From: Adiantum capillus-veneris
Taxonomy: Eukaryota; Streptophyta; Polypodiopsida; Polypodiales; Pteridaceae
Direction of reading: 5' to 3'
Assembly: GCA_014529385.2 (NCBI GenBank)
Contig: CM043950.1
Location: 81,912,843 to 81,976,842, forward strand
Length of the DNA: 64,000 nucleotides
The notes beneath the pieces were generated by a model that saw nothing but the letters and a program-made list of their open reading frames with translations, was not told where the DNA came from and searched no databases. The translations under genes were made by a program, and so were the position numbers. Below, piece after piece: positions 9,917 to 22,076 of this stretch; the stretch's first letter is position 1; each line of letters begins with the position of its first letter.

Positions 9917-12454
9917 ATGGCTCAATCTACGGAGAAAGAGATTTTTGGTGCGTTTACATCCGAAGACAAATTGGATGGTACCAACTATTCTCTTTCGTCT
10001 TTTATGGCCAAAAATGTTTTGGTTGGTAAAGGATTGTGGGATTATGTATCTGGAGATGAAGTTCGTCCAGTTAGCATTGCACTTGCCACGCCTGGTCGTG
10101 GTGCAGCTGTTGGTGCAGGACCCTCACAAGTCACTCCAGAGCAAAAGAGATGGGATACTAAAGATGCACAAGCTATGGCTGTGATTGCCTTAACCATAAA
10201 GAGGACAATCACACCACATATCAGATCTTGCAGAACTTCTGAGGATGCTTGGAACACTCTGAAAGCTATGTTTGGAGGAAGAAACGCTGCCAGAATAGAG
10301 TTTTTGAAGAAACAACTTGACAAAATACAGATGGACGAAGGTGACGATATTGTCGAGCATCTTACAAAAATCAGGGATCTTAAAGAGCAATTTCTTAGCA
10401 TTGATGAAGTGATTCCAGAGAAGGACTTGGTTTCCAAAACACTCAATTCACTACCACCATCTTATTTGACTTTTCAGACTTCTTTGACTCTGTCTTTGCG
10501 AGCTAATCCTAATCCTCTTCATTTTGAAGAGTTAGTGGCTTTGCTATTGCAGGAGGATCAATCACGTAAGAACAAGTCTTTACAGGTGGATGGTATGGAT
10601 CATGCTCTTGTTGTACATAACAAAAACAAGGGTAAAGAGAGTGCTCATCACTCCAAGTCTGGTGCAGGACAGTCTTCAGAGAAATCTAAAGGTGATTTCG
10701 ACAAGTCCAAGAAGAAAGGTAAATGTCACTACTACAAGAAACCTGGTCACTACATTAGTGAGTGTAAAAAGCGAGTTGCTAAAGAAAAGAAGAAAGAGTC
10801 AAGTTTGGTTGTTTCAGCTTCTGGTGATTCTTCTACAGCTAAAGAAGAGTATGCAAACTTTGTGCAGGATTCTTATGCTTTTGTAGTATGTTCAGATTTT
10901 TCTGCTTACAGTGTTGATGAGACACAAATGATTTGGTACTTTGATAGTGGTGCATCCAAGCATATTACTTCAAGGAAGAATTTGTTTTGTTCATTGGATG
11001 CAGTTCCAGCAGGAGAGAAGGTGACATGTGCAAATAATGCTTCTTATCCAATCAAAGGCGTTGGTAAGATTTTGATTACCATTTCAGATGTTTTAGATTT
11101 ATGCTTCCAAGATGTCTTATATGTTCCAGGGATCAAGAAGAATTTGTTGTCTGTATCCTCTCTTGCAAAAAATGGTCTTCAGGTCATTTTTGAGGATGAC
11201 AGATGTATTGTACGAGATCGAGAGAATGGTTATTCTCTTATCACTACAGGTACGCTGGAAAATGGACTATTTGTGCTAGATCGTTATGAAAAGCAGATTC
11301 AGTTATGTATTGCAGAAACAAAGACTCAGGCCATGCAGGATGCTGAGTTGTGGCATGCTAGATTCGGGCATGTTAGTTATGGCAGTTTGATGACTTTACA
11401 ACGTCATAATATGGTGCATGATTTGTCTTTATTGGAGATGCCACCAAGACATGTATGTGAAGGTTGCGTTCTTGGAAAGATGCACAGATTTTCATTTTCG
11501 CAGGATGGTTTAGTTAGAGCGACACGAAATTTGCAGCTTGTACACAGTGATGTATGTGGTCCTATGAGGATGCCATCTTTGGAAAACAGCCTTTATTTTG
11601 TGACCTTCATTGATTACTTTTCTAGGTTTTGTTGGGTGTATCCACTCAAAGCAAAGTCAGACATGTTTGCAGTTTTTCAACATTATGTCGCCATGGTTGA
11701 AAATGAAACAGGTTGCAAAGTACAGACTCTTCGTACCGATCGAGGAGGTGAATACATGTCAGGTGCATTTAAGGATTTTTTGGGAAAGAAAGGCATTAAA
11801 CACCAATGCACTATGCCATACACACCACAACAGAATGGTGTTGCAGAAAGGAAGAACAGGTCTTTAATGGAGACGGCTAGATGTATGCTCAAGGCTAAGA
11901 GTTTGCCTCATAAGCTATGGATGGAGGCAGTTGCTTGTGCAGCACATGTTTTGAACAGGTGTCCTACTCGTGCCTTGAAGACCATTACTCCATATGAAGC
12001 TTGGTATGACAGAAAACCTTCAGTCAGTTATCTTCGTGTTTTTGGTTGTCTTGCTTATGCTCACATCCCTCAGCAGTTACGTGGGAAGCTTGATGATAAG
12101 GCAATCAAATATATATTTGTGGAGTACAGTAGTGGAAGGAAAGGTTATAGACTTTACCATCCTACTACAAACAAGATTTTTGAAAGTCGTGATGTAATTT
12201 TTGCTGAAACTACTGCTCAACCTATGGTTGCTTTTGATGTACCTCATATGCAGACACATGATGTATTTGAAGGTTTGCTTCCTTCTTTTGTGGAGAATCA
12301 AGAATCAGAACAGGTTGATGATCTTGATCAATCTTTTGATCAGCATGTGACACCTCATGATGTAGAGGAAATTGTGCGTGAAGAGCAAGAAGTTCTCAGG
12401 GAAGAAAGAACCTTGCCTAAATGGGTTCAAAAAACTTTGCAGGATAGCAAGTAG
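9917..12454 (+). pseudogene. Copia-1 gag-protease-integrase
   Basis: ATG 9917 opens a frame of 845 codons. Residues about 10-200 are a Copia Gag (UBN2 type). A CCHC zinc knuckle begins at residue 270 but reads CHYYKKPGHYISEC, so the second metal-binding Cys is Tyr (TAC at 10733-10735). The protease motif F-D-S-G-A-S has its Asp at about residue 343. The integrase has its H/C-rich pre-domain near 475-530. The catalytic core carries D in HSDVCG (about 543), D in RTDRGGEY (about 606) and E in VAERKN (about 643). TAG at 12452-12454 then interrupts the frame before RT, and reading continues in the same frame after it. The stop is probably an inactivating mutation, because Copia elements normally use one uninterrupted frame. 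Confidence 0.9.
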
Positions 12455-14098
12455 GATGCACCGTTGCCACGAAAAACACGTGTTGGTACTACTTTTGGTA
12501 GAGAGCAAGTAGATTTGGCTTGCTTTAGCACTCTTTGTGATGTAGATGAGCATGATTCATTTGAACAAGCTTTAGAGTGTGTTCAGTGGAAAGATGCTAT
12601 GCAGCAAGAAATTGATTCTATTCATAAGAATCATACATGGGATCTAGTGGACTTGCCTACAGGAAAAAAGCCTATTGGTACAAAGTGGGTTTTTAAGGTA
12701 AAAAGGAAACAAGATGGTACTGTTGACAGGTACAAAGCAAGGCTTGTGGCAAAAGGCTATGCGCAACAGAAAGGCATAGATTATGATGAAACCTTTGCTC
12801 CTACTTCTCGTGCGTCCACAGTTAGATCACTAGTTGCAATTGCTGCTCATCATGCTTGGAAAGTGCATCGGTTGGATATCAAAACTGCTTTTTTGAATGG
12901 TGATTTACAGGAAGAAGTTTATGTAAGTCAACCAAGTGGTTTTGTTGTAAAAGGTCAAGAGAAAAAGGTATGTAGATTGCGTAAAGCTTTGTATGGTCTC
13001 AAACAGGCTCCAAGAGCATGGTATGAGAAGATACATACTTATTTGATTGGCCAGGGATTTCAAAATAGTCCAATAGAAAGTACTTTGTATGTCAAAAAGA
13101 GAGATGGAGTTCTCATTATGCTAACACTTTATGTGGATGATATGCTTCTTACAGGCAATAATGCAAATGAAATTGAAGCGTTTAAAGATGCTTTGAGAAA
13201 AACCTTTGAGATGTTTGATCTTGGTTTGCTACATTATTACTTGGGTATTCAGTTTGTTCAATCAGAGGATGGCATATACATGTTGCAGGCAAAATATTTG
13301 CATAAAATTTTGGACAAGTTTGGTATGCAAAATTGTAAACCAATCTCTACACTTGTAGAAACTGGATCAAAGTTGAGCATGCACGATGCTGGAGAACCTT
13401 TTGATGTACATACTTATGCAGCAGCCGTTGGTTGCTTGATATATTTGGCAGGCAACACTCGTCCAGACATTCAATTTGGGGTTTCACAACCAAGCAGATT
13501 TATGCACAGCCCAGGTATGCATCATTGGCAAGCTGTGAAGCGCATACTTCGTTACCTTTCAGGTACCCCTAATCTTGCCATGTTCTTTCCAAGGGGGGAT
13601 ATGTATGGAAAGCACAGTTCTATGCAGCTTCTTGGTTACAGCGATTCAGATTGGGCTGGTGATTTTGACACACGACATTCCACAAGTGGCAATTGTTTTT
13701 TCTTGGGAAATGCATGTATATCTTGGCTAAGCAAGAAGCAACCCACAATGGCTACATCAACTTGTGAAGCTGAGTACAGGGCAACTTTCACGGCAACAGT
13801 TGATTGTGTATGGATACGCAGGTTATTGGCAGATCTTTGTGAGTGTCAACAGGTACCCACTACCATTTTCACTGACAGTCAGAGTGCTATGGCAGTTGCA
13901 AGGAATCCAGTATTTCATGCAAGAACAAAGCACATAGAGGTTCACTACCACTATGTCAGGGAAAGGCTACATCCAGGGGAGATCACACTAACTTACTGTC
14001 CTACACAGGATAACATTGCAGATCTATTTACGAAGGCGTTATCACGAGAAAAGTTTGAAGCTTTCCGAAAAGCTTTGGGCTTACTCTCATACACATGA
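12455..14098 (+). pseudogene. Copia-1 reverse transcriptase and RNase H
   Basis: This is in the same frame as the upstream gag-integrase ORF and separated from it by one TAG. It holds a full Copia RT (RVT_2): the WKDAMQQEI start, KARLVAKGYAQQ, the AFLNGDL motif, and the catalytic Y-V-D-D at 13130-13141 intact. The RNase H part has YSDSDWAGD near 13640, the CEAEYRA segment near 13765 and TDSQSA near 13873, so its acidic residues look complete. It ends in TGA about 50 bp before the 3' LTR. There is no independent ATG-led translation signal, so expression would need read-through of the TAG. Confidence 0.9.
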
Positions 14099-14135
14099 TG
14101 ATCTGCTACCTTGTACGGATTCACACTATCACTAC

Positions 14136-14145
14136 AGGGGGGATT
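14136..14145 (+). other. Polypurine tract of Copia-1
   Basis: AGGGGGGATT immediately before the 3' LTR start TGTAGACATG. Confidence 0.8.
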
Positions 14146-14422
14146 TGTAGACATGTAGTAGTGTTAGTGTGTATACGCGCTTCACCAGGGGCACTTTTCT
14201 CCCACTGGGTTTTTCCCCCTGGACATCTGGTGTGAAAGGACACCTTATCTCTTAGGGTTTCATATAAGCTTTGTAGCTTTGAGTTTGTATACTCTATTAT
14301 TCTAATACAGAGAGACAGACTACAGAGATCTCGTACGCAAGCTCTGTGTCTTCTCCTTCTCCATCTTCTTCCTACTCTGAGTTGTTGTCTTCCTTCTGTT
14401 TCCTGTTTCATCATCTTCAACA
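14146..14422 (+). repeat. 3' LTR of Copia-1
   Basis: 277 bp, TGTAGACATG to TTCAACA, identical to the 5' LTR except for one substitution and a 15-bp stretch absent from the 5' copy. It is followed by the TSD CTAGA. Confidence 0.95.
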
Positions 14423-14663
14423 CTAGAGCCCTAGAGGTTCCCAGTGTGGGCGCCTTTCCTTGAAAAGAAAAAAACCCAAGGCATACAAAATAAGCACACA
14501 CATCAAAATTGAATCACTGTGAAAAGACTTTGGGGGGTCAAAGAAAAGGTAATCAGTCAGGCAATGATTTCATGAGAGATTCCTTTTATTGTAGCTTAAC
14601 TACAAGGTCTTCTAGGTATAGCCTCTAGTCAGCCCTCGAACATGAAATACTTGGCTCTCGCGA

Positions 14664-15373
14664 TTAAACAACTTAATTGACCAGAGAAAATTAAGAAGCT
14701 TACCCATGGTATTAATAGTCGATCTCTAGTGCCTTTCGACCGTTAAATTAGCGACCCCAGACTTTGTTTAATTTTTTACCTTTACATATGTTTATGCATT
14801 TGATTCTATTGCAATTTAATGTTTAATTGTTTAAAATTCTGTTACCAATCAATTTGTGTGCCTAAAACTGCATATGCTTTTTAATCGCTTATGAGAATGC
14901 AATTATTGTGCCAATATTGTTTGATTTTGCAGTGACTGAAGAAGGCTAAGGATATTCATCTCAAATGCTCTTCCACCTCGACGAACGAGCTTCAACTCAA
15001 TAGCTTTCGAGGATGGAATCTACATCAAGAAGAGGGGCATGTTAACCCTCACGGCTCACGGACACCCTATCACCTACGACGGACGTTGTAACCTACGACG
15101 GACATTGTATTATTTCTTTGGTAGAGTCAGGTACCATGCTTGTCGGTCCAATAGGAAAAGGGTAAGAGTGATCGCCGATGAGAGGCGCACTCTAACTGGA
15201 ACATTCAAAGGATTAGTTGGCTAAGCAAGGGCGCCCAAGTGTCAATGGGGCGAGCTCATATAAAAGTCAACTAAACCTAAAATTCACTCATTCTCTCATT
15301 TGTGCAATAGAAGAGTGCTCTTGCTCCATCTCCATCTTCTTCTTCTTCATCTCCTTGTGTGTGTGTGTGTATG

Positions 15374-15454
<81 letters not shown>

Positions 15455-15593
15455 ATTGCGACGACGGCACGGCGGTGGCGAAGCAGTTGAGCGTGGCGAA
15501 GCGGAGGCTCCTTCTTCTTCGCGGCGAGGAATCCTCCACGAAGCAAGCGTAGAGCGGTGAGTGACACACCATCGCCTTCTTTGAGCTTACTAG
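14664..15593 (+). repeat. Promoter-like dispersed repeat, copy 2 (longer form)
   Basis: The blocks 14664-14707 and 15215-15593 match 6671-7023. The intervening 510 bp is unique to this copy and contains a short direct repeat (ACCTACGACGGAC, near 15072 and 15091). The TATA box lies at 15259-15266. The shared sequence ends at GAGCTTACTAG; beyond it the two copies are unrelated. No protein-coding frame follows here. It looks like a remnant of an LTR and leader. Confidence 0.55.
15356..15452. repeat. Compound (GT)n(GA)n microsatellite
   Basis: A GT tract with a short ATGCGTTT interruption, then about 35 bp of GT running into about 40 bp of GA. It lies inside the dispersed repeat. The copy at 6855-6890 is much shorter, so the tract has expanded here. 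Confidence 0.95.
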
Positions 15594-15599
15594 TTTAGG

Positions 15600-17870
15600 C
15601 TTGTTGTGTGCTTGGAGCCATTTGTGGCTCACGCACGGTGTATCGGCAAGTTCCTTGCATTGACACGTGCGACATACGCGCACACCCGTAGGTGCATGGA
15701 AACAAGAAGGGTTATGAACCTACTTCTCGACCTTGTAAGTCAATCACTAATAAGGAAATCAGGTCAAAGATCGCACTAGTGAAGACAATCCAAATTACAA
15801 TGCTAACGCTCATCGAATCTAGGTCAAACGCATTTGAAATGTCATGAAACTCATAAGGTACACTCTCCTTGCCTTGAGATCAACATCTTATGGACTGTGA
15901 TAACCCACTTCCAACTACCCCTTGTGACAATTACGTATAAAGACATGCCACAAAATAAAAGTTGCCATTTTTCGTTGCGTATGGTCCTAACATGTAATCC
16001 TACTTGCTGTGAACCCATAGGTACAAAGAAGTCACCAAATGGACACCCGATTTGCAAGAAAACTCACGTAGAAGCTTGTAGACACTCTCTTCGCGTCGTT
16101 GTTGAAATCATATACTATTGGCGTCAAAGGGAAGCCCTTGCAGTTGCTAACACAATGGTGGTGTCGCTTCAGCAATGGGCCTTTCGTAGTGCGCGTAGCA
16201 AAGAGATCAAGTATCTCTCTCTCTCTCTCTCACGCATAGAGATAAGACCGATTTGATTAATTCCAAAAAATTGGGTTTAGGTTACAAAAGTTGAATTGTA
16301 TGCATTCCTCCATAGAGGATCGTTCCCACAAGGTCTATTGGCAGCTCAAATACTACAAAGGTACCATTTCACTTCAGAAAATAGTAGTACAATGTATTGG
16401 GAAACCTCTTTTGTATCCTGCCGTCAACACTCCCCCCTTCCGCGTCCATGTCGTCCCTGACATGACTGGTCTTACTTTAGTAAGAGTTGCTCTTATGTCA
16501 GTGGAAGCGTGGTGGTTTTAGGAGCTTTAGGTACAATTCGTACCGGATGTTCCCCAAAGTGACCGTCGAGCCAAATATCTTGCTATCATAAGTAAAGAAT
16601 ACCGTGTAGAAAGCTTCTTCAAAGGCTTGCATGTGATAGCTGGGCAGGAACATGATTCTTTGATACATCAGATGTAAAACCTTTGGAGATGGTTGTTTTG
16701 ACAGATCATATGTCATTGCAATGACAGTGTCGCTTGTTGATAGGAGTGTAGAATCCGTCGCTTTAGAAGGCCCGTGTAACATTTAATGGTCTAGTAACTT
16801 GTGTGTAGTGGAAAATAGCATGAACATAGTGATCATTTCATTAGAAAATATTCCTAATGCGAATAAAAAGAGTACTTGGGTGGAGAGAGCAACAAAAAGT
16901 ATAACACCTAGTTAGATAGCATGAACAATACTTCAAAAGAGATAGAAATTAAGCAATTGACAACAGTTGAGGACCGGATTTGCATGGAGCCGGTCCCCCC
17001 TCCAAAAGGCTTTGTATTATGGTTTCTCCCATTACGAGAGACATTTTACAATACAATTCTTTGTGTTCCTTCAATACTAGCTAGTGCAATGAAGATGGAA
17101 ACCTCAAGCACTAAGCAAAACACTTACAAACACAACATCAATTCCCTCACGGTCTAAGACCCAAGACCTCACACACCTTCAAAGATGGTCAGAGCTAGCG
17201 GGGTATGAGAGTAGATTGAGAGGAAGAAGGAGTAGTCTTATGAGAAAGATGTACATCTCCTCACATAATCACTCATATTAGCATAGCTTAGCTTAGTAAT
17301 TAGCATGGTAGAGGAGATGAGCATGCATTGAAGCTTGGCTCTTGGTTGGATTTGCATCACAAAGCCAAGAGTTGTTGGTGTAGGCCTCCCTTCTCACAAG
17401 CTTGGAGTAGGTGATAATCTTTCCATTAAAGCTTGATAAGAGAGAGAGAGTATTCTTACTCTACACATGAGCTTGTGTGAGTGTGTGTGGATAATTGCCT
17501 TTGAAAACTCAGTCCCCCTCTCTCTCTTACTCATGCTAATGGACCCTTTACTTGCCTGATGTGGAGCCCATATGCTTTTATTTTTATGGATGTGTAGCGA
17601 ACATGCATAACAATGCCAAGTTTGGTGACTCCTTTTGTTTCCTTAGAGGGTGCTCCAACCACCGTCCACATTCTTGATACTCCTTCTAAGTTGGTTGCTT
17701 CAAGTAAGATGCCCGATTGGCACGCGCTTCCCTGCGTGTGCCAAAGAAGCCTATTATGGTTCCAACTTGTAGGCAATTGTGTTATGCGATGAAGGGCCCT
17801 CCAAATAAAATTCCATTTATAAGGCCTATAGGGATTCCTCACTAAGGAGTTCCAGAAGGAAGACTTCCTC
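15600..17870. other. Unassigned sequence, no recognised gene
   Basis: I see no transposon domain, RNA gene or clear boundary. The longest plausible frame is a minus-strand one at 16498-16782 (94 codons, ending GNIRYELYLKLLKPPRFH), which I do not recognise and which is unsupported by context. A short CT tract lies at 16213-16231 and GA near 17440. Confidence 0.5.
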
Positions 17871-17873
17871 TCC

Positions 17874-18011
<138 letters not shown>

Positions 18012-18133
18012 AGGTGCTACAAAGCTGATGTAGTTGCAATCAAAGCATGCCAAAAAAACATTTTTCCTAGACAAAGAAATTAGGACACACTTAAAACTCT
18101 TTGAGTTTTTAGGTCATAATTTGAAGTGTGTCA

Positions 18134-19692
18134 TGTCATAAAATCTAATATCTAACCCAAATGATTTTCTCATATTAAACTAATCATTTAATGTGGGAGA
18201 ATAGATGGGAACAAGGGTTAGAATATAGACATGTGTTGTTGGGTCTATCTCAACACGCGGCCAATGGTAAAGGGGTCCCAAGGAGAGATGGTTTGTCAAA
18301 GAGCAAGGCTAGCTAATGAAGCTTAAAGGCCTTGGAGTTAGATTCATTAAAGACCTCCAAAGGTTAGTGTTAAAAGTCCTTTGACCTTAGGTAAGCTAGG
18401 GCTGTACTTGAGGTGGGAACTTGTGCCTAAGCTTGAGGTGCTTGTCGTGCTTGCTGACTAAGGTTCTTGAGGTGCTTGTCATGCTTGTTGACTAAAGTTC
18501 TTGAGGTGCTTAATATCTAAGGTGCTAAGCTCCATGACTAAGTTTCTAAGATCCATGACTAAGGTGCTTGAGGGGGGTAGGTGTTCCACACTAAGTCAAT
18601 ACATATCCCTACACAAGGGGGGGCGATCCCTCATTGTAGGGGCTAGAGAGAGAACGCACACACCCTCAAAAACAAGGCAAGCTTGGTACAAAGAAAGAAA
18701 ATAGGACACTTGTCAAGCTCCTCTTCATGTTTCCCTCCTGGTGTGCCTAAAGACTATTCGTTGGACTCGCAAGGGGTCCAATGGTAATTTAGTTAATTTA
18801 ATTAATTGTTTTTGCATTTATCAGGACCTCTCTCTCGAAGGGAAAAGGGGGACACTTGTCCCAAGGCTACCCTTGTTGCTTGATATGCACTAAGCATATG
18901 ATTGGCCAAGCTTGAGGACTTCCAATCAAATACAATCTAGTTCTAGAAGAGGGGGTCAACCAAGGAAGGAGGGGGCTAGCTTGGGGGGTATACTCTCTTA
19001 CACACACACACACACACACTCATTGTGTGAAGTGCAATGTGCAAGAGCTCCATCTCCTTCTCCAAGCTAGTAGAGAAGTTGAGAGCCTACACCAAAAATG
19101 CAAATCCAACCAAGAGCCATGCTTCTATGCTTAAGCTTGCCATCTTCTCCATCTTCATTACTATGCTATTATGTATGCTAGCAAGAAGAGTGATGATAAG
19201 TGAGGAACTATTTCTTTCTCCTATGAATGTTTCTTCTTCCTCTTCCTTACCCTCATTCCCCGCTAGCTCTCTCCACCTTTGAAGATGTTTGAGGCCTTGG
19301 GATTGAGGTTGGGGATGGTTAATACTTTTCACAAAGTCTATGTTTTTCTCGTGATGCATGAAGCTTTCCATCTTCATTGCATCACCTAGGTCACAGGGAT
19401 CTCAAAGATTGTATTGTACCAAGTCTCTCTTGATGATGGGAGAATCTATAATACGAAAACGTATTGGAGGGGGGATCGGCTTGACATAAATATGGTCCTC
19501 AACTGTTGTCAAGCTCTCTAAACTCTCTCTCTTGCAAAAGTATTCGTCATGCCAAGTTAATTAAGTAATATGGTTAAGTTGCTACCGCTAAATAAGTTCA
19601 CCCTCTATGCTCACAAAGTAATCTCACAAAAAATCTTTCTCTCATTTTCCTAATTCCTCTACTCTCAAAGTTCATAGGCCATTTCCATTACA
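18134..19692 (+). repeat. 5' LTR of Gypsy-1
   Basis: 1559 bp, ending CATTTCCATTACA just before the PBS. It contains a decayed minisatellite built from GGTGCTTG/GCTTGCTGACTAA units at about 18427-18575 and a short CA tract near 19000. Confidence 0.9.
18427..18575 (+). repeat. Minisatellite in Gypsy-1 5' LTR
   Basis: Imperfect repeats of about 30-40 bp built around TTGAGGTGCTTG and TGCTTGCTGACTAAGG. There are fewer copies than in the 3' LTR (25597-25770), so the arrays changed length after insertion. Confidence 0.7.
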
Positions 19693-19707
19693 TTAGTATT
19701 AGAGCTA
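19693..19707 (+). other. Decayed initiator-Met primer-binding site of Gypsy-1
   Basis: TTAGTATTAGAGCTA follows the 5' LTR directly. It differs from the consensus TTGGTATCAGAGC by two transitions (G to A, C to T), the kind of change expected from cytosine deamination. Confidence 0.7.
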
Positions 19708-20445
19708 TTGGCTTCTTTTTTCTTACTTAAGAAGAGAGGTCCTTAAGTTGTCCATGAAAGGTTGGGCCTGTTTATTGCAATAGGGTAAGTGGGACATGGA
19801 TCTATTATCTTGGTTGAGAAGAGCCTCTCGAGGCTTGTCTTTGGCTTTACCATTATTGAGCTACGAGCAAGCTCAACAGGAACCATAATCTACCGAGCAA
19901 TGTTAGACCCTCTACACTAGTCTTTGCAATCGACAGTGTCTAAACAATGGGTGTGGCTGCTTGAGAGCTAATTTTCAAAGGTAAAGAAGTGTAGCGACTA
20001 AGGTTTTTGAGAGTACTGAAGCACAAAGTAAATCTATATGTAAGTTTGATTAGCATGATTGACAATAACCAAGAGAGTAGAATGAACATTGATAATTTTG
20101 ATTTTGCACATGAAGGACCTAATGATGATGCCCCCATGTTTGTCAAATATCTTGCTACTAGGTTGTAGCAAGGCTGCTATGGGAAACCCTACTTTTTGCA
20201 AGCCGAAGTTACTTAACAACTTCGTGCTTATGTGATTTCCCTTCCTCTCCAAGAGGAGAAAGAGCTTAGGAGGCCTCTTGATGAGACCCTCTAAAGAAGA
20301 CTCTCTCCCATACGAAGGAGGAATCCAAAGAGCAAAAAATTAATGAATCCCTAAGTTTCTCTGAAGATGTGGCTCCATGAAGACGGCAGTCTAGACGATA
20401 TCCAACTCCTCCCAAGAGGAAACGATCAACCCACAGTCCTTCTCC

Positions 20446-21199
20446 TTGTCACTCCGAAAGGGAAGAGAGGAAAAAAAGGAAGAAAAGGGCAAGAAAGAGG
20501 CCACCCTCTTCTCACATTGTGGTCCCAAAAGCTCAAGAAGTTTAAAGAGGGAGGAAAGTATCTCTTTTCTCACCTATGATGGCACCTTTGGTGCTACTGA
20601 CAGAGTATTGGCCTTCATCCAGAGATTCATTACAGCCTTTGGAGACGAGGGCTTCAAGGAGTCCTCCAAGCTATGCCATATAGCTATGCACTTCCAGAAA
20701 TCTGCACGTCAATGGTGGGCTAGCCTTCATGGCAATGGCAAAGCCCCAAACACATGGAAAACTCTCCATCATGAAGCAATTCCTTGCAAGTGATGCAAAG
20801 GACAAAGTGCTTACCGAATGGCCGAGTTTGATGCTTCTCTCCTATGAGTCTATCCACAAGTATGTAGACAAGTTTTGGGATTTACATCTCAAGGCTACTT
20901 TCTTTCAAAAGATAGACTTCGCCGAGCAAAAGCAACAATTTTGCGTGGGATTACCTGAAGAGATGGCTGAGTACGTCAACTCTAAATGTCCTGGTTCTAT
21001 CACTGAAGTATTCCACCACACTATGGTTACATCACACATCAATTTCCAACAAGGGGCTAGAAGGAATGTCAAGCCCATGGAAAACAAAGACAAAAGTGAT
21101 GCAAAGGAAAAAAATCAATTCCCAAAATTGTTCCCAAGGCAATTCCAACAACAACAACAACAACAATCGGTCCAAGGAGAAGGGAGTTTAGAAAGGTAA
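20446..21199 (+). pseudogene. Gypsy-1 gag
   Basis: Two overlapping frames (to 20793 and from 20729) together give a Retrotrans_gag domain: the YDGTFGATDRVLAFIQRF start, AMHFQKSARQWWASLHG, and then VGLPEEMAEYVN. A single frameshift near 20745-20790 separates them. A Gln-rich tail follows (about 21145-21170). A zinc knuckle near 21250-21295 reads CFKRGEQGHGYHSC, with Arg in place of the second Cys, so metal binding is probably lost. Confidence 0.8.
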
Positions 21200-21418
21200 A
21201 AATAAACTCTCTCCTGAAGAGCTTGAAGCTTTTTCCAAGGACCACAATGTTTTAAGCGTGGGGAGCAAGGACATGGCTACCATTCTTGCCGCAAGAGAAA
21301 TGCCCGCAATGAGACTCCTAGAGCTCCCACTATCGAAGCTCCAAAAGAGGATGCTTATCGCAAAGGATCACCTCTCTCCTATGCTTGGGGAAATTTAAGG
21401 GAGCATGATGCCTTCATC

Positions 21419-22062
21419 TTGTTTGATCCTGGCTCTAGTCGAAACTTTATACCAATGCAGTTAGCCACCAAGTTGGGCATTGAAGCTTTTGAGATGGGAG
21501 ATATTGTAACAGCTGACATAGCTTTCAAGGGACATCAAGCCTTTGGTACTCCGTTAATTGGGAAATTGAGGCTTCATGTCCAAAGCTATGTCAACAAAGA
21601 AGACTTTTCATCTCTCCTCTCCAACAAGAGGATGCTATCCTAGGGGCACCATGGTTCAACCGCATGGCTTCCAACATGAAGTTCCCTGGAAGGAGAATCT
21701 ACTTCACCTACAAGGAAAATAGCATGTATATAGATGCTAGTGAGTCTAGTGGTACTATACCACTTGTAAATCCTCCTGCTTTTGATAAATCAATGAAAAG
21801 ATTAGTTTTTGCGTACATGATTTTTGTCAAAGAGTCCCTAAAAAGTCCTAATGTTTTATCAAATGTAAATGGTAGGAATCAAGAAGAGTTAGACTTGTCT
21901 AATTGTTTTAAAGGATTCCAAGATGTGTTCATTGATGATATCCCTATGGACTTACCTCCAAAACAAGGGGATGATGACCATCGAATTGAGCTCCTACCAA
22001 GAAGCTCACTGCCTAACAAGTCTCCTTATCAAGTTTCCAAGCTCAATAAGAGAAGATCATGA
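21419..22062 (+). pseudogene. Gypsy-1 protease
   Basis: The retropepsin motif reads F-D-P-G-S-S (about 21425) where D-S-G-S is expected, so the residue after the catalytic Asp has become Pro. Reading shifts frame near 21640 and goes on through a linker (residues FKGFQDVFIDDIP) that leads to RT. Cleavage activity is unlikely. Confidence 0.75.
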
Positions 22063-22076
22063 GATAAGTACAAGAA

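Larger units (their letters stand above)
9256..14422 (+). mobile_element. Complete Ty1/Copia retrotransposon (Copia-1)
   Basis: The element is 5167 bp and is flanked by the 5-bp duplication CTAGA (9251-9255 and 14423-14427). It has TG...CA LTRs of 262 and 277 bp, an initiator-Met PBS directly after the 5' LTR, and a G-rich polypurine tract before the 3' LTR. The single gag-pol frame has domains in Copia order: Gag, protease, integrase, RT, RNase H. By eye the LTRs differ by one substitution and one 15-bp indel, so insertion was recent. It is disabled by an in-frame TAG at 12452 and a damaged zinc knuckle. Confidence 0.95.

Noticed and set aside
12452-12454. Programmed read-through of the TAG between integrase and RT in Copia-1
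   Set aside because: Copia elements normally use one continuous frame, and the bases after the stop do not match the known CAATTA-type read-through context. A mutation is simpler.
16498-16782. Minus-strand 94-codon ORF as a host gene
   Set aside because: Short, no recognised motif, no exon structure or promoter visible, and it lies in repeat-rich DNA.
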